64,000 bases of DNA from Nemertoderma westbladi (taxonomy: Eukaryota > Xenacoelomorpha > Nemertodermatida > Nemertodermatidae): assembly GCA_032718475.1 (NCBI GenBank), contig JAUCBJ010007289.1, positions 372,001 through 436,000 of the forward strand, written 5' to 3'. Below, piece after piece: positions 9,216 to 19,971 of this stretch. The position numbers were made by a program, and so were the translations under genes. The notes beneath the pieces are model-generated. The model worked only from the letters and a program-made list of their open reading frames with translations, was not told the DNA's origin and did not search any database. The first letter of the stretch is position 1, and every line of letters starts with the position of its first letter.

Positions 9216-11869
9216 TAGATCATCCGGAGTCGCGAGAAGCGATACGATTCTTGCCGATGGTAAGAATGGCGGATCATTGGAACGTTGACTGTCTACGGGA
9301 AGTTTTATGCGCGAAGTTCTTGCGTGATGTCCCAATGCAGATCACAGATTACGACACATTGGATAAGATTGGAGCTCCGGGGAAGGAGAGCAAATTATTT
9401 GGATGGTTGGATAAGTACATCAAGGTATGGGTCGCGGTGGCTACATTCCCAGACGACGAGGAGGTAGACCAGACGTGGCTGAGGAGGAAGGGTTCTTATA
9501 CCCGATATGATGACCACAAGGCTATCGAGCGCATGTGGACCCCATCAGACGAGATTCAGCGTCAGTGGAGGAAAACGGAGGAATCACTGCAGGATTGGAG
9601 AGTGATGTTCTATGACAATGAAGGAGGGTCCCATCAGGAATGTTTGACCAGCAAGTGTATTCAAATTCGTGCAGCCGATGGTGTGACTCATATGTTTATG
9701 CGTGTGAGGGCGGATCGAGAGAGACCGGAGCCCATCATAACGACACAATATCGGAAAGGGAAGGATCCTAGGGAGCAGATTTTGGAGGTATGCAGGCGAG
9801 GAGGTATGCACGGAGCGGAGCGTATCGACGCCAGGATGCTACCCAAGAAAGTTAGAGAGGCTATTCTCAACCAAGATTACGTCAAGGTGGGATCGGGAGT
9901 CCAGAGCGATTTGGAGAGTGACTTCAACGCCATGACTGATCTGGAAGATAGATTGCCGAGACCGTTTGTCGACACCAAGCTATTGTTGCTATGGGCACAG
10001 GATATTGGAATTTATAGGGAGTATCCCAACTCTGCCAAGACTGGTATGGGCTTTATAGCACACTTGTTGTATAATTGGGACTTTAAGTTAAAGACGCAGA
10101 AGAAGTATGAGGAGGCGTATGGCGAATACAACACGCCACCGGGAGCGGAGTTCAAATCCCACTTCAAGCGGCAAGCGTTAGTGTATTGGAACATTTGCGC
10201 GCCACCCCGTGCATCGCTACAATATTATTTGGTGCTTGAGTCGAACACGGTGACTTGTTTATTAGCGGATATCGTTGCGCGAGTTTTGAAGCGTCATCCA
10301 TTGGTATTCGGAGGAGATCAATATGTTCGCTCGAAAGGGGGAATCCAATCCGACGTGATGAAGCGTTTCTTAACCCCGTTCTTCAACCAATCGTTAGAGA
10401 ATACGTCGATGGTTAGGAGAGGATTAGCGATATTCGAAGGAGTATATCGACAGAACATCGGAGATTTAGGAGACCGACCGTCGATGGAGTATCCGACGCC
10501 AGAGGCTTTGGAGAAGTGGTTCGGGAATCAAACCCGCGGGTTTGGTACTCCCTTCCACTCGGAGGCTGATAGACCTGTTAAGGAGGGCTGGCCGGAGATG
10601 TTAGTAGAGGTGTTCGGAGTAGATCTTCTGGTGGAGAAGACATATCCGAAACGAACGCGGGAGGAAATATTGGAGATAGAGGACAAGGGCGAGGATGTTT
10701 ACTTTGTTCCGGATCGACAACCGCTGACTGGAGAGGACGACATCGTATTAGACATTGGGAAAGAAGGGAGCGCGAAACCGATTGGAGACCTCATATACGA
10801 GAGGGCCTGGTTTCCACAAGCGCGTAGGTGCAAGTTGTGCGGCAGCACAAGGCACAATCTAAAGTCGTGCGACGCGGTAGTAGAGGCGGCGCATAAGGTC
10901 TGTCGTTGGTGTAATGAGACCGACCATTCGTTTCACACGTGCACCGTCTTCATTTCTCAATGTGGATATTGTGGGGTAAAGGGACATCGTAGCGCGAGAT
11001 GCCAACTGCGAGACGATTCCTTCCAAAACCATAGCGCTAACCTACTTCGGGAGATGTTAGATAAGTGGGAGAGTGTGGCTGACTACCATATTCAAGCGCA
11101 GATGCGTTGGTTACCATTCAAGGCGGGATATGGATTTTGGGCAGTAGACCCATCACATGTTGCGTACGAGCCATATCTACAATCGCTACCACAATATCAG
11201 GAACTCATCCTAACTGCTCAAGACCTTCCACAGAACACTGGAGTTATCGTAGTCCGAGAATACTTCAGACAGTTGAATATGGATAACAAATACACTTGGA
11301 ACTTCGTTGCTAATTGCGATCGCATCACGAAGGGTGTATATTCGGAGACTAGAAAAGTGGTACGCGCGCGAGGTGATTGGAGGATGGCGGCTATACAATA
11401 CCGCAACGAATTCTTGTTGACTCATGTACCAGTGGGGTCATTGACCGCTGAGAGGATACAAGAGCAGAGAATCGCAGCGACCACAGTGACGACCGCTGGA
11501 GCTCAAGGCTCGCGGAACGAACCAGGAGGAGAGGTCCGAGACAAGCGTCAAGTCAAGGATGACCACTATCACTCTATTATAGAAGCACAGCGATTGCAGC
11601 GCAAGGCGCAGGGGGCGTCAGAGAAGGCGCGTGTGCAATTGCATAAGGAAGAGTTGGCGGAAGCGACCACGGGAGCACGACAATTGGGACGAGGCCGAGG
11701 GAGAAGCACGAGCCGGGAATCTGTCGGGGCTCAGGGAACATCGTCGCCGGTTCCGGGGAGTGACGCCTCACGGACGCCGTCAACAGAGTCTACAGGAGGT
11801 AGACTGGTGTATCTGGGAAGAGGGCGAAAGAGAGGAGCGAGCCCGAAGAACCCAGGAGCGGGTCGATAA
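9179..11869 (+). CDS. Element A Y protein: DEDDy-type exonuclease-like domain plus three zinc knuckles
   Basis: 896 codons, open throughout; the true start is upstream, before the frameshift near 9190. Residues 140-375 follow the motif order of WRN/EXD-type 3'-5' exonucleases: YDNEGG with Asp146 and Glu148 (motif I), KVGSGVQSDLESDF with Asp244 (motif II), PFVDTKLL, then LQYYLVLES with Tyr350 and Glu354 (motif III, YxxxE in place of YxxxD). Three CX2CX4HX4C knuckles follow at residues 551-564, 575-588 and 595-608. The C terminus is basic and Gly/Arg-rich. No membrane segment or signal peptide. Inferred role: nucleic-acid binding and possibly 3'-5' trimming in the particle or nucleus. The exonuclease assignment rests on motif order by eye, not on a search. 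Confidence 0.75.
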   Translation: MYYSDGTEPAILVDHPESREAIRFLPMVRMADHWNVDCLREVLCAKFLRDVPMQITDYDTLDKIGAPGKESKLFGWLDKYIKVWVAVATFPDDEEVDQTWLRRKGSYTRYDDHKAIERMWTPSDEIQRQWRKTEESLQDWRVMFYDNEGGSHQECLTSKCIQIRAADGVTHMFMRVRADRERPEPIITTQYRKGKDPREQILEVCRRGGMHGAERIDARMLPKKVREAILNQDYVKVGSGVQSDLESDFNAMTDLEDRLPRPFVDTKLLLLWAQDIGIYREYPNSAKTGMGFIAHLLYNWDFKLKTQKKYEEAYGEYNTPPGAEFKSHFKRQALVYWNICAPPRASLQYYLVLESNTVTCLLADIVARVLKRHPLVFGGDQYVRSKGGIQSDVMKRFLTPFFNQSLENTSMVRRGLAIFEGVYRQNIGDLGDRPSMEYPTPEALEKWFGNQTRGFGTPFHSEADRPVKEGWPEMLVEVFGVDLLVEKTYPKRTREEILEIEDKGEDVYFVPDRQPLTGEDDIVLDIGKEGSAKPIGDLIYERAWFPQARRCKLCGSTRHNLKSCDAVVEAAHKVCRWCNETDHSFHTCTVFISQCGYCGVKGHRSARCQLRDDSFQNHSANLLREMLDKWESVADYHIQAQMRWLPFKAGYGFWAVDPSHVAYEPYLQSLPQYQELILTAQDLPQNTGVIVVREYFRQLNMDNKYTWNFVANCDRITKGVYSETRKVVRARGDWRMAAIQYRNEFLLTHVPVGSLTAERIQEQRIAATTVTTAGAQGSRNEPGGEVRDKRQVKDDHYHSIIEAQRLQRKAQGASEKARVQLHKEELAEATTGARQLGRGRGRSTSRESVGAQGTSSPVPGSDASRTPSTESTGGRLVYLGRGRKRGASPKNPGAGR
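10528..10545. repeat. 18-bp palindrome copy 4 (element A)
   Basis: TCAAACCCGCGGGTTTGG inside the Y reading frame, where it encodes QTRGFG. The flanks GGGA and TCCC also pair. Confidence 0.75.
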
Positions 11870-13203
11870 TGCATCATATCACAGGGTGACAGACTCTAGA
11901 TATATACATCATCGTCGCTCTGATGTATATTGTAGCATTTAGAAATATTCGACTAGACTCATATACACTAGTTGAGCTGTTTTGAATTTATATTATGAGA
12001 GAGGCGAAGGAAGTGATTGGGGAGACAAACCTGCGGGTTTGGCTTACTCCTTTCACTTGCCCTAGCAAAAATTTTTATATTTGATCTTGTATGTAGTAAT
12101 CATTATGTAGTACGAACGAGAAACAATATTTTGTAAATTTAATTTGTATGTAATTATCGTTAAACAGTAAGAGAGATAATATTTGTAAATTTAATTTGTA
12201 TGCAATTCATTATGCAATATCTATAGCAGTATTTTGTAAATAGTAGGATTTATAGTATCAAGTATTTAGATTATTTGGAAGAAATTTATTTTGTTTGTAT
12301 ACATCACCTTATACTCTTCTACAATTGGAGGGAAACATTATATGATTTCCCTTGGAGCGGTGTTACGGTATATGGCGCTGTATCCACATTATTAGTCCGT
12401 TATACTGTACGTAATATTAGTCCGTTGTGCAGCATAATATTTTAGATAAGGTATAATAGCGAGGTGATATTTAGATAGGGAAATCAAAACGCCCATGTAT
12501 TTGAATCCATCCATTTTGTATAATATGTAGCCCTACCTACGTAATTTTGTATTAGGATATATGTAGATAGTTCCAGGGTAGCAAGTTCAGTTGGACCCTG
12601 GATTTTGTGCTTGCTGTTATTAGCTTCAATAGGGCTAGCATATAGGGACGCTGTCCTGGCCATTCAGCAGCCAGGGACATGATCCATTACCATATATGGT
12701 AATAATTTGAGGTTTGGGCAGCAATACGGCTACAATCCGGCCTCCTTATTGGACTAGCTACTTCCAGGTTGGTCTAATGCTAGCGCGGACTGGAGAGCCA
12801 ATAGGAGAGCGATTGAGTCACCCTATTGCATGATATTTTGTTAGAAGTATAATTTAGCGTATTTTCTGCAATTTGCTATTTTCGATTAATTTCTCAAAAT
12901 GATTTGCTAGTGCGATTATTCTTAATTGCGTTTCTCAATCAACCCTATCGATTACTGCTAATTACAATCGGAACTATGATTTCTACCTCCTTTTGTTAAT
13001 GGTTCTATGTGATTCCTTTCTACGCAATAATCCTAAGGGATTTCTGAGACTGTCAGACTTTGTGATTTTGCATGCGCCGCTACGGTAGCTATTAGCATAA
13101 TGGAGGGCTAAGGTGCCAGTAGGCGGTGGGCACATCGGGGGGTTGAGCGACTAAGGGAGAGCGGAGGATTCAAAGGTGGGCAACGCTGGCGGGGGGTCAC
13201 CGT
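11870..13203 (+). other. 3' noncoding part of element A
   Basis: 1.3 kb between the XY stop and the 3' LTR with no gene. It is AT-rich up to about 12900 and purine-rich near 13130-13196 (runs such as GGGAGAGCGGAGG and GGCGGGGGG), where the polypurine tract should lie. Confidence 0.6.
12025..12042. repeat. 18-bp palindrome copy 5 (element A)
   Basis: ACAAACCTGCGGGTTTGG in the 3' noncoding part of element A, flanked by GGGGAG and CTCC, which pair. Confidence 0.7.
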
Positions 13204-14428
13204 TGCGGTCGGGCGTTTTGCACTGTAACACGCAGACCATTCGCCGATACAGTAACTAGGGGGCTGATGATCCAGGTTTCGTCTCTATTTAGTATTAGGG
13301 GGGCAGGAATCGGGTTAGTTAGGAAGCCTAGATGTATCTGGGAGAGGCCTGCGCGTATTACAGCGTTGAGTGTGGAGTACGAATAGTGAATCGAACAACT
13401 GTGGGCTATACAGTAGTTAACTGCATAATTGCGAACTGTGATTGCTGACGCTGATTGGTGTGTTACTGAAGTGTGCCTATGATTATGAATGTTTAGGTAG
13501 GCGCCCTTTTCTCTTTGATTGATTTCTATTTCTTAGTTACAACAAATAATTACTGATTAGGTCAAAGTAATACGGCAATTTAGGCTATTACTAGCGAAAC
13601 CTGTTGCGTAATAAATTAGAATTACGCATTCTGGAACTCTTAGTAATTAGTACGCTGTTACATATTTGTGACTGTAATTGATTAGTAAAAATTAAGAATT
13701 AGTACGCAGCATAGCGGAGAGTAGCTAAGGTAATAATTAGAGTACTGTAAACTATTCACGCTGAGCGGTTATTTGCATTAGTGGGCAATCAGCTAGATCG
13801 CACTATTCAGTACGCACAATACGCTAGTAATTTGCTGGCCTAAAGCCAGCGGCAGGCAAGTTTAGACCCGGAGCGGTACTATTTACGTAGAAACAAATAC
13901 TGTACCATTTTGATTATTTAAATATTCTCGCATTCACACATTACGTTAGGGAACCCCCAGTATTCGCGATTAGAAAAGACGTAGGCAGTAGCATGCTTTA
14001 ATAGTGATAAATTAGGCGTAAGAATACTCTGAGTGCAAAGCCTCTCACACTCGTCTTAAGTAAGCTTAGGGAGCCGACTCGGGTTTATTGTTTTGGTTAT
14101 TCCCGCGTGGCTCATAGATTCGAACAGTTAGCTCTCTATCGAGCAATCGGTAGAGAAAGGAACAAGCGATTTTGCAGGAGCCGTGTAAATTTAGTAAATT
14201 ATATTAGCGGACGCCAGATTAGCGCCATCCAACGGTAAGTAGCGGTTTTGTGTTTAGCAACCTTTACAATTTAGTAATATCACGCTCCTGATCCCCTTTA
14301 CTTAACAGTAGAGCAGTTTTGTGTCTTATTGGTTAGGCGAGAGCTCATTAGGTTGGCAGAAAGGTATTAACGGGTATTTGTCTGTTCAACAGTTCTGCTG
14401 TTAGTATAGAGGTCGCAGTTGTTTATCA
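13204..14428 (+). repeat. 3' LTR of element A
   Basis: Copy of 1-1225, about 99 percent identical, ending TTTATCA at 14428. The next base begins the reverse strand of another gag gene. The stop codon that closes that gag frame (TCA read on the minus strand, 14426-14428) is formed by the last LTR bases, which supports 14428 as the true LTR edge. Confidence 0.88.
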
Positions 14429-15940
14429 CGCACCCTTCTTGTCTCGAGTGGAGAAAGCAATTTTTCTCCACTTGTTGCGCAGCCAGCTCGGTAGTGCCTG
14501 CGCTATCGTGGTGATGTTGTTGGACGCGTTGAGCTCGTATGGCGCGTCTAGCGTCTTCAGCACGATTAGCGCCTTTTCAACTTTGTTAGCAAATGTCTTA
14601 ATGCTAACGGGATTATCCTGTAGGCCACCCGATGTTATGCCTCTCAACGTCTGTCTGATGATCTTGGCCGGGTGCCCGTATTCCCTATCCAGTGCCCGCC
14701 ATGCTGTCGTGAAGCCGCCCTCTATTCCTTGATATTGCCTCACGATATCGTATGCTGGGCCTCCCGTGTACACTTGTAGATACTTTAGGCACTCCGCCTG
14801 CGTCAAGTTTTTTGTTAGTATTTCGTTACTATACATGCGCCGAAACTGTAGATATTCTTCCGGCCTACTCCCATCGAATTTGAATGGTTCCACGGGTGGT
14901 AGCTCGATCCTCGTTTTCAACGCATCGATCAACGTGGCCATCCCCATCGCCTGTGCTTCCAATGGATTCGATGGGTGCTGTATAGTTTCTCCTGTCTGGT
15001 GCGTTCCGTCTGTCCTATTTCTTGACTTTCTCTGACTTGGGTATGTCATCGGGGGTAGCGGCCCCCTCCATATTTCTGTGTCACACGACCTATTCTCATC
15101 CAAGGGTCTCGTTGTTCTTGCTCCTATCGGGGTATATTGTTGATATTGTGATGGGGGAATGTCACCCTGTCCCCCCCCCCCCCCCCCCACCGGTATGTTT
15201 GGTACTGGGGTTGATGTTAATATGTTGGGGCCCATGCACCTATCCGCAATAATTCCCCCCTCCCCTGGGTATATGTTATGTCCCTGCATGCTGTAGTCAT
15301 ACTGCTGTGCTGGTACCGGTATAGGCCTATCAGCTTCTGGCCTACCCGCCGGTATGTATTCCGCGACTTCCGGGTTTAATCCCGTTGTCCACGCTATCCT
15401 ATCGCCTACATTGCCTCTCTCAGTATGGCCTACGGTATGTGCAGTAAGGCCTACAGTATGTCCTACAGTCTGCATGTGTTGTTCGGGATCGAAGTTTATT
15501 CTTCTCGAATAATCCTCCCCGCGGCTACCGTATTCTCGATCGATAGGTGTATTCCGTCGGAAAGTTTCTCTTCGACCCCCCTCTCTACTGTTCTCATCTT
15601 CGTACCGGTACATCGCGTACCCCTCTCTCGGCGCGTAGTGCGCCTCGCCGGGTCGCATCTCTCCGGGGCGACGGCAATCTCCCGGAGTCCGACCCCACTG
15701 ACTCTCTGTTCTCATCTCGACCACCGACGGCTCGCTATCCGTCCTCGCTCTTCTGTCGTTCGCGGCGATACCTCTACTACTATCTTCTCTTCTTCTCCTT
15801 TCAGTGGAGTATTCCCGCTCGTGAGATCTCTCGTCGACCTCCCGGTTAAACCCCACTGTTCTTCTTCCCTCTTCTGATCGGGCTCGACGCTTCGTCCGCC
15901 CTCTCACGACGTCAACCTGTCTCTCTCTGCTCGGTCGCAC
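14426..15940 (-). pseudogene. gag: Element B gag, C-terminal part with DUF1759-like core
   Basis: The frame is open for 504 codons; it begins after an in-frame stop at about 15965, and the first codon listed is GTG, so this is a continuation and not a true start. Residues 1-150 are Arg/Glu-rich, 150-345 Pro/Tyr/Gly-rich with a six-Gly run from a C18 tract at 15171-15188. Residues 349-504 carry the BEL/Pao gag core (PFKFDGSRPEEYLQFRRMY, then GGPAYDIVRQY, then a Leu-rich end). Coding stops where the LTR of element A begins, so the gene is cut by that insertion. Confidence 0.8.
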
Positions 15941-16016
15941 GCCGCTGGGGATACTCGCAATCCCCCTATTACTTTCCGTCGCCGGTTGTTGCGGTTTACC
16001 TATTTTGGCCCTCGCA

Positions 16017-16838
16017 TTATCCGCTGACGGCTGTGGGACACTCTCTGCCCCCCCCTTTCGCCGCTAACTCGCTGTTGTGGGGCTCCCGTAGCCCCCCCCC
16101 CCCCCCCCACTCGCCACATCTAACTTCGCTATCTCTCATCCCGCTACTATATCCCTCTCTAGTCGACACATCAACCCTACCGCGGTCGGGTCTATTCACC
16201 CCCGCCTCTCTCTCTGCTATTGCGTGGCCTACCAGGCCCTCTGCTCCCTGCCTACCGACTATGCGGCCTACCAGGCCCTCGCTGGGTCCATCCAACCCAG
16301 CCACTCCCTGCCTACCAACTACGTGGCCTACCAGGCCCTCGCTGGGTCCATCCAACCCAGCCACTCCCTGCCTACCAACTACGTGGCCTACCAGGCCCTC
16401 GCTGGGTCCATCCAACCCAGCCACTCCCTGCCTACCAACTACGTGGCCTACCAGGCCCTCGCCGGGTCTACCTAACCCAGCCACTCCCTGCCTACCAACT
16501 ACGTGGCCTACCTGGGCCCCATCTGTCTGGCCATACACGCCCGACGTGTTTACATTAATAGCACCCGTATTGGGAACGGAATTAACTTGTTCGTTCGAAA
16601 TAAAATCATTTGAATTATCTTGTAAATTCGGGCTTGGCTCATTAATTAAATTATTTGAATTATTATTATTTTGATTATTTGGATTATTTTGCGTAGCTAC
16701 ATTAATATTAGGATTATTTTCTACATTAATATTAAGATTGTTCTGATTTAAATTTAAATTACTACCACTAGGCAAAGTATTTCCTGCAATAAAGGTTTGA
16801 TTAGAATTATCCCATACGGTACTATTAATATTAACCAC
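16017..16838 (-). pseudogene. gag: Element B gag, Asn-rich and repeat-containing middle part
   Basis: Frame piece between two breaks. It starts just after the C19 tract at 16864-16882. Residues 1-100 are Asn/Gln-rich; residues 115-210 are a 20-residue repeat (GHVVGRQGVAGLDGPSEGLV) encoded by 60-bp units. It ends at 16017 after passing the C17 tract at 16092-16108 and a shorter C run near 16050. Structural gag linker; no enzymatic motif. Confidence 0.6.
16226..16515 (-). repeat. 60-bp coding tandem repeat, about 4.5 units
   Basis: Units of 60 bp, nearly identical, for example those starting near 16262, 16322, 16382 and 16442. The multiple-of-three length keeps the gag frame and gives the 20-residue Gly/Val-rich repeat. 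Confidence 0.9.
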
Positions 16839-16840
16839 GT

Positions 16841-18058
16841 CTACTGTACCATTATCATTATTACCCCCCCCCCCCCCCCCCCGCCCGTACGGTCACACCA
16901 GTTTTGGGTCTGTCGTGCGGTCCCTGTAAGTGGGGTATTAATAAATGTATCCACGGCCCCTGGCTCCTCTAAAATACTCGAGCCTGTCTCGCTCTCAGAC
17001 GCCCCCGCCCGCACCAGTTGCAGCTCGTGCGCGCGTCTAACCCTATGTTCCCCAAGCTCACTTTGGCGTCTCTTTAATTCCTCATGGTCTCGCTCGGCTC
17101 CTGCCATTCTCCTCTCACACTCCCGCGTGTCCCGCTCAGCCAACTCTACTACTTTCCTAGCACTCTCCCTTCGCCTCGCTTCACGCTCCTTACGTTCACT
17201 TTCCTTTCTCGCCTCATGCTCCTTGCGTTCCGCCTCACGCTCTTTGCGTTCCTTTTCCTCCCTTGCCTCACGCTCTTGCGTCCCTTTCTCCTGCCTCATG
17301 TCCTTGCGTTCCGCCTCGCGCTCTTTGCGTTCCCTTTCCTCTCTCGCCTCACGTTCCCTACACTCCTTTTCCTCCTTTTCCTCACACTCCCTAAGGCCTC
17401 TCAAAGCCCTTTCGGCCCTCTCTCCGGTTTCTCTAATCAATGCCGCTTCCCTCTCTAGCCGCATTCTCCCCTCCTCTAGCCGTTTATCCATTTCCCTCTG
17501 ACCTTGCTCTATCAGCTCGAGACGGTACGCGGCACCTGCCTCTCTCACCAGTCTTTCTTTCGCGGAGGATGTAGCAGACTTATCGGTTACGACGGACTCC
17601 CTCCGCCTTCCCGATCTACTAACTTTCCCCCTCCTCCCGGAACTCCCTCCGACCGACGAGGCCGAATCCTCGGGGTTAACCTCGGATTCGCCCCCTTCAG
17701 GTCTGTTCCAACCCATTAATTTTATACCCCGGGCATCGATTAAATATGGCCCTATGTACACTACACTAGGTTGTATACCCCCATGCCGCCATGAGTCATA
17801 CAGTTCCTCGGCAACCTTTCTCGCTCTCTCCTCGGCCAATTCTCTCTGCCCGAAACGCATTAGATAGTATAAATGTCTGTCCGACTTACCTAGTCCTGAC
17901 TTCAGTTTTACCTCGTCTATCGTTTTCCCCTTTCTGGCCTCCTCTAGTAGTCTCCGGGTCGCGTTGTAGGCCCGTCGAAGTCGCTCAGAAACCCCGACGT
18001 CCTCGTCGCCGACCCCTCGTCCGTCTCTCCGGGTTCGACGTCGTACCGGCGGCCCCAC
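16841..18058 (-). pseudogene. gag: Element B gag, charged coiled-coil part
   Basis: 405 codons. Residues 20-110 hold a compact helical region (RLRRAYNATRRLLEEARKG, then SDRHLYYLMRFGQRELAEER). Residues 170-370 are a long Glu/Arg/Lys coiled coil with repeated EREAREEKERKEREAERK-type blocks. The frame reads into a poly-Gly stretch made by the C19 tract (16864-16882) and stops a few codons later, while the sensible gag continuation lies one frame over. A length change in that homopolymer explains the break. Confidence 0.65.
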
Positions 18059-18453
18059 CGTCGCCGTTCCGGTGGGCCGTCGTCGCCCTCGGCCTGTAGC
18101 TGGCCGGCGACATCGGTACCGATATCTCCTTCGTCTCTCTGCGTCCGGGGCCGCACCGTCGGCCCCACCGTCGCCGTTTCGGTGGGCCGCTCGTCGCCCT
18201 CGGCCTGTGGCTGGCCGGCGACATCGGTGCGTCGACCCCCGTCCCGTGTCGACTCGTCTCCTTCTCCCTCCGTCTCGCTCTCTCTTCCTCTCGGCTCGAC
18301 CTCGGGTTCCAGGCCCCCCTCGTCCTGAACTGCCGGATGACCCGTTACCGATGGGTCCGGCGTCGTGGGCCTATATCGCCTGGTTGCGGCCTCGCGGATC
18401 GTTAGCTCTTCGTCCGGGGTCCGCGTCGGTGTTATCTCACCCGACTGACTCAT
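17944..18453 (-). pseudogene. gag: Element B gag N terminus
   Basis: Starts with MSQSGEITPTRTPDEEL at 18453 after a leader with no further ORF. It is a low-complexity Glu/Gly/Arg/Pro segment with a twofold internal repeat (VAGQPQAEGDERP and VAGQLQAEGDDGP). It overlaps the next gag piece between 17944 and 18058, where a frame break must lie. No known domain. Confidence 0.55.
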
Positions 18454-18600
18454 CTTTCCCCTGCAGATTTGGTGGCTGGTGGTTACAGAGTTTATCTAGG
18501 GCGGCAGCTGATTTAGTTACTGTGACGGGATCCAAGAGGGATCCCGGTTTATCCGGTTTTAGTTCACGCGTCCCCGCCGTGTATAAAGAGTGAATGAGTT

Positions 18601-19062
18601 CGTGCTGTTTGTCGTATATAATATGATATGCAGATATAGATATAGATATAGATATATTGTCGTATACGGAAGGCGGGATACGGTAACTAAAGTCCCGGTC
18701 CTTCCCTATCTAAAACTATGTAACCTAATCTAGCACCGGTATTGCACTGAGATAACTGAATTGGTATTATTACTGCCAAGTGGCTATATTGCACGGTTGG
18801 CCTTGTTACTCTACCTAATCGATGCCTTTCCCCCCTCTGATTGGTTGATACCCTTGTTGGCGCCCTTTGGAGTGTTCCCGTTCACTCCACCTATTCTCTC
18901 TGGGTTAGGGGTTTGGCCCCTGACCCTCATTGTGTGCTTCTCCTTCCCATTCTCATTGGGATGGCACGAGTTGGTTAATTACCCAATCTCGTGGCTCCCA
19001 ATATTGCTTATCGGCTTATAACTTTATGGGGTGTTAGCGGGATTGAATAAGCTAACAACCCC
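18601..19062. other. Noncoding stretch, possible LTR or leader of element B
   Basis: No convincing gene. It holds a short ATAGAT microsatellite (about 18632-18656) and a TC-rich stretch. Its position right before the gag start of element B suggests leader or LTR sequence, but no second copy is available for comparison. Confidence 0.4.
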
Positions 19063-19395
19063 ACCCAATTAACTTGCGTTATATGCGGTAATCAAAAGCA
19101 TGGCAGTACTAGGGAGAAATACAGGATATGCGAGACCAATAGAGTAACAACATTTCTTGCAGCTACTAATTTCTTTAAGGATGAAATATACGTCATAACC
19201 TGTGATCTTGACAATGTACAAGCTGTCTTTGCCGCGGATTTATTTTATCACAAGCTTTGTCTTGAAGCATATATTCAAAAATATAAGAGGCGATGCCACC
19301 ACTCTTATGGTCTCGAACAAGCAACGTCATCTAAAGGCAAAGCTATAAATGACATCAAACCACTGCTTCAAGACATTTTTGACAGTGGTTATGGT

Positions 19396-19728
19396 TTGAC
19401 ACTCAGTGAAATTCGAGATTTTGTGAGCGGAAAGTCTGAAGACTGTGTATTAACAAACAAAGAAGTTAAACTTTACATGATTAAACTATTCGGTGACCAA
19501 ATCCAGTTTTCCAAACCAATTGAAATGAATCAGCCACTTCTTGTGTACTCGTCTTCGCTTTCAACTGACCAGGTAGCAGCTAAACTTCGTTCTGTTGACA
19601 CTGTGAGGGATGCTGGACGACTAGTCAGAAAATCGATCTTAAAAGCAAATTTTAATCTTGATGACGAATTTGGAGATTCCAATCAACTGGAATATCCTTG
19701 GAAAAAAACGCCAATTCCAGAACCATAA
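19396..19728 (+). pseudogene. Pseudogene fragment 1 (N-terminal region)
   Basis: Open part after the Cys-containing start. The true reading frame extends upstream to about 19063 without a stop. The frame ends at TAA 19726 and resumes in the same frame, with another stop near 19842. Confidence 0.5.
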
Positions 19729-19971
19729 GTTGATTTCTTGTCTCAGGTATTAAATTTTGACAAACTTGATATCCTTTCTTCTGTTAATGGAAACAATCAA
19801 CTGGATTTGTCAGCTGATGGTGAAGGAGATGTTAATGGTGACTAAGAAGTCAATGAGGGAGATATTCTAACTGATAAATCAGAATCCAATTTATCATGCA
19901 GGATTAGAGCGCTGTTCCAGATACTATATTATAATGTTCATAAAGGAAGAAAGAAAACACCGCTGCATTTA

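Larger units (their letters stand above)
1..14428 (+). mobile_element. Element A: BEL/Pao-type LTR retrotransposon, pol-deleted, with extra 3' gene XY
   Basis: Two direct LTR copies (1-1225 and 13204-14428) enclose a gag with a DUF1759-like core, the C-terminal end of a BEL/Pao integrase, a 2-kb spacer and the XY gene. Order and families identify a BEL/Pao element. Protease, RT, RNase H and most of integrase are missing between about 5488 and 5505. The LTRs differ by about a dozen substitutions, so the insertion is recent, yet the coding regions carry several frame breaks. Past 14428 the sequence is the gag of another BEL/Pao element on the opposite strand, so A appears to have inserted into that element. 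The left flank lies outside the window, so the target duplication cannot be checked. Confidence 0.88.
14429..18600 (-). mobile_element. Element B: BEL/Pao-type gag region, disrupted by element A
   Basis: Minus-strand element reading from about 18600 down to 14429. Only gag is present; its pol would lie beyond the inserted element A, outside the window. The gag has the same plan as that of A: acidic N terminus, long charged coil, Asn/Gly-rich middle and a DUF1759-like core. Four reading-frame pieces result from frame breaks, one of them exactly at a 19-base C run. The left LTR of B was not identified; the right limit is approximate. Confidence 0.7.

Noticed and set aside
15425-15877. 150-codon ORF on the + strand
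   Set aside because: Antisense shadow of the Arg-rich part of B gag.
16033-16674. 213-codon Pro-rich ORF on the + strand
   Set aside because: Shadow of the minus-strand gag repeat; low complexity only.
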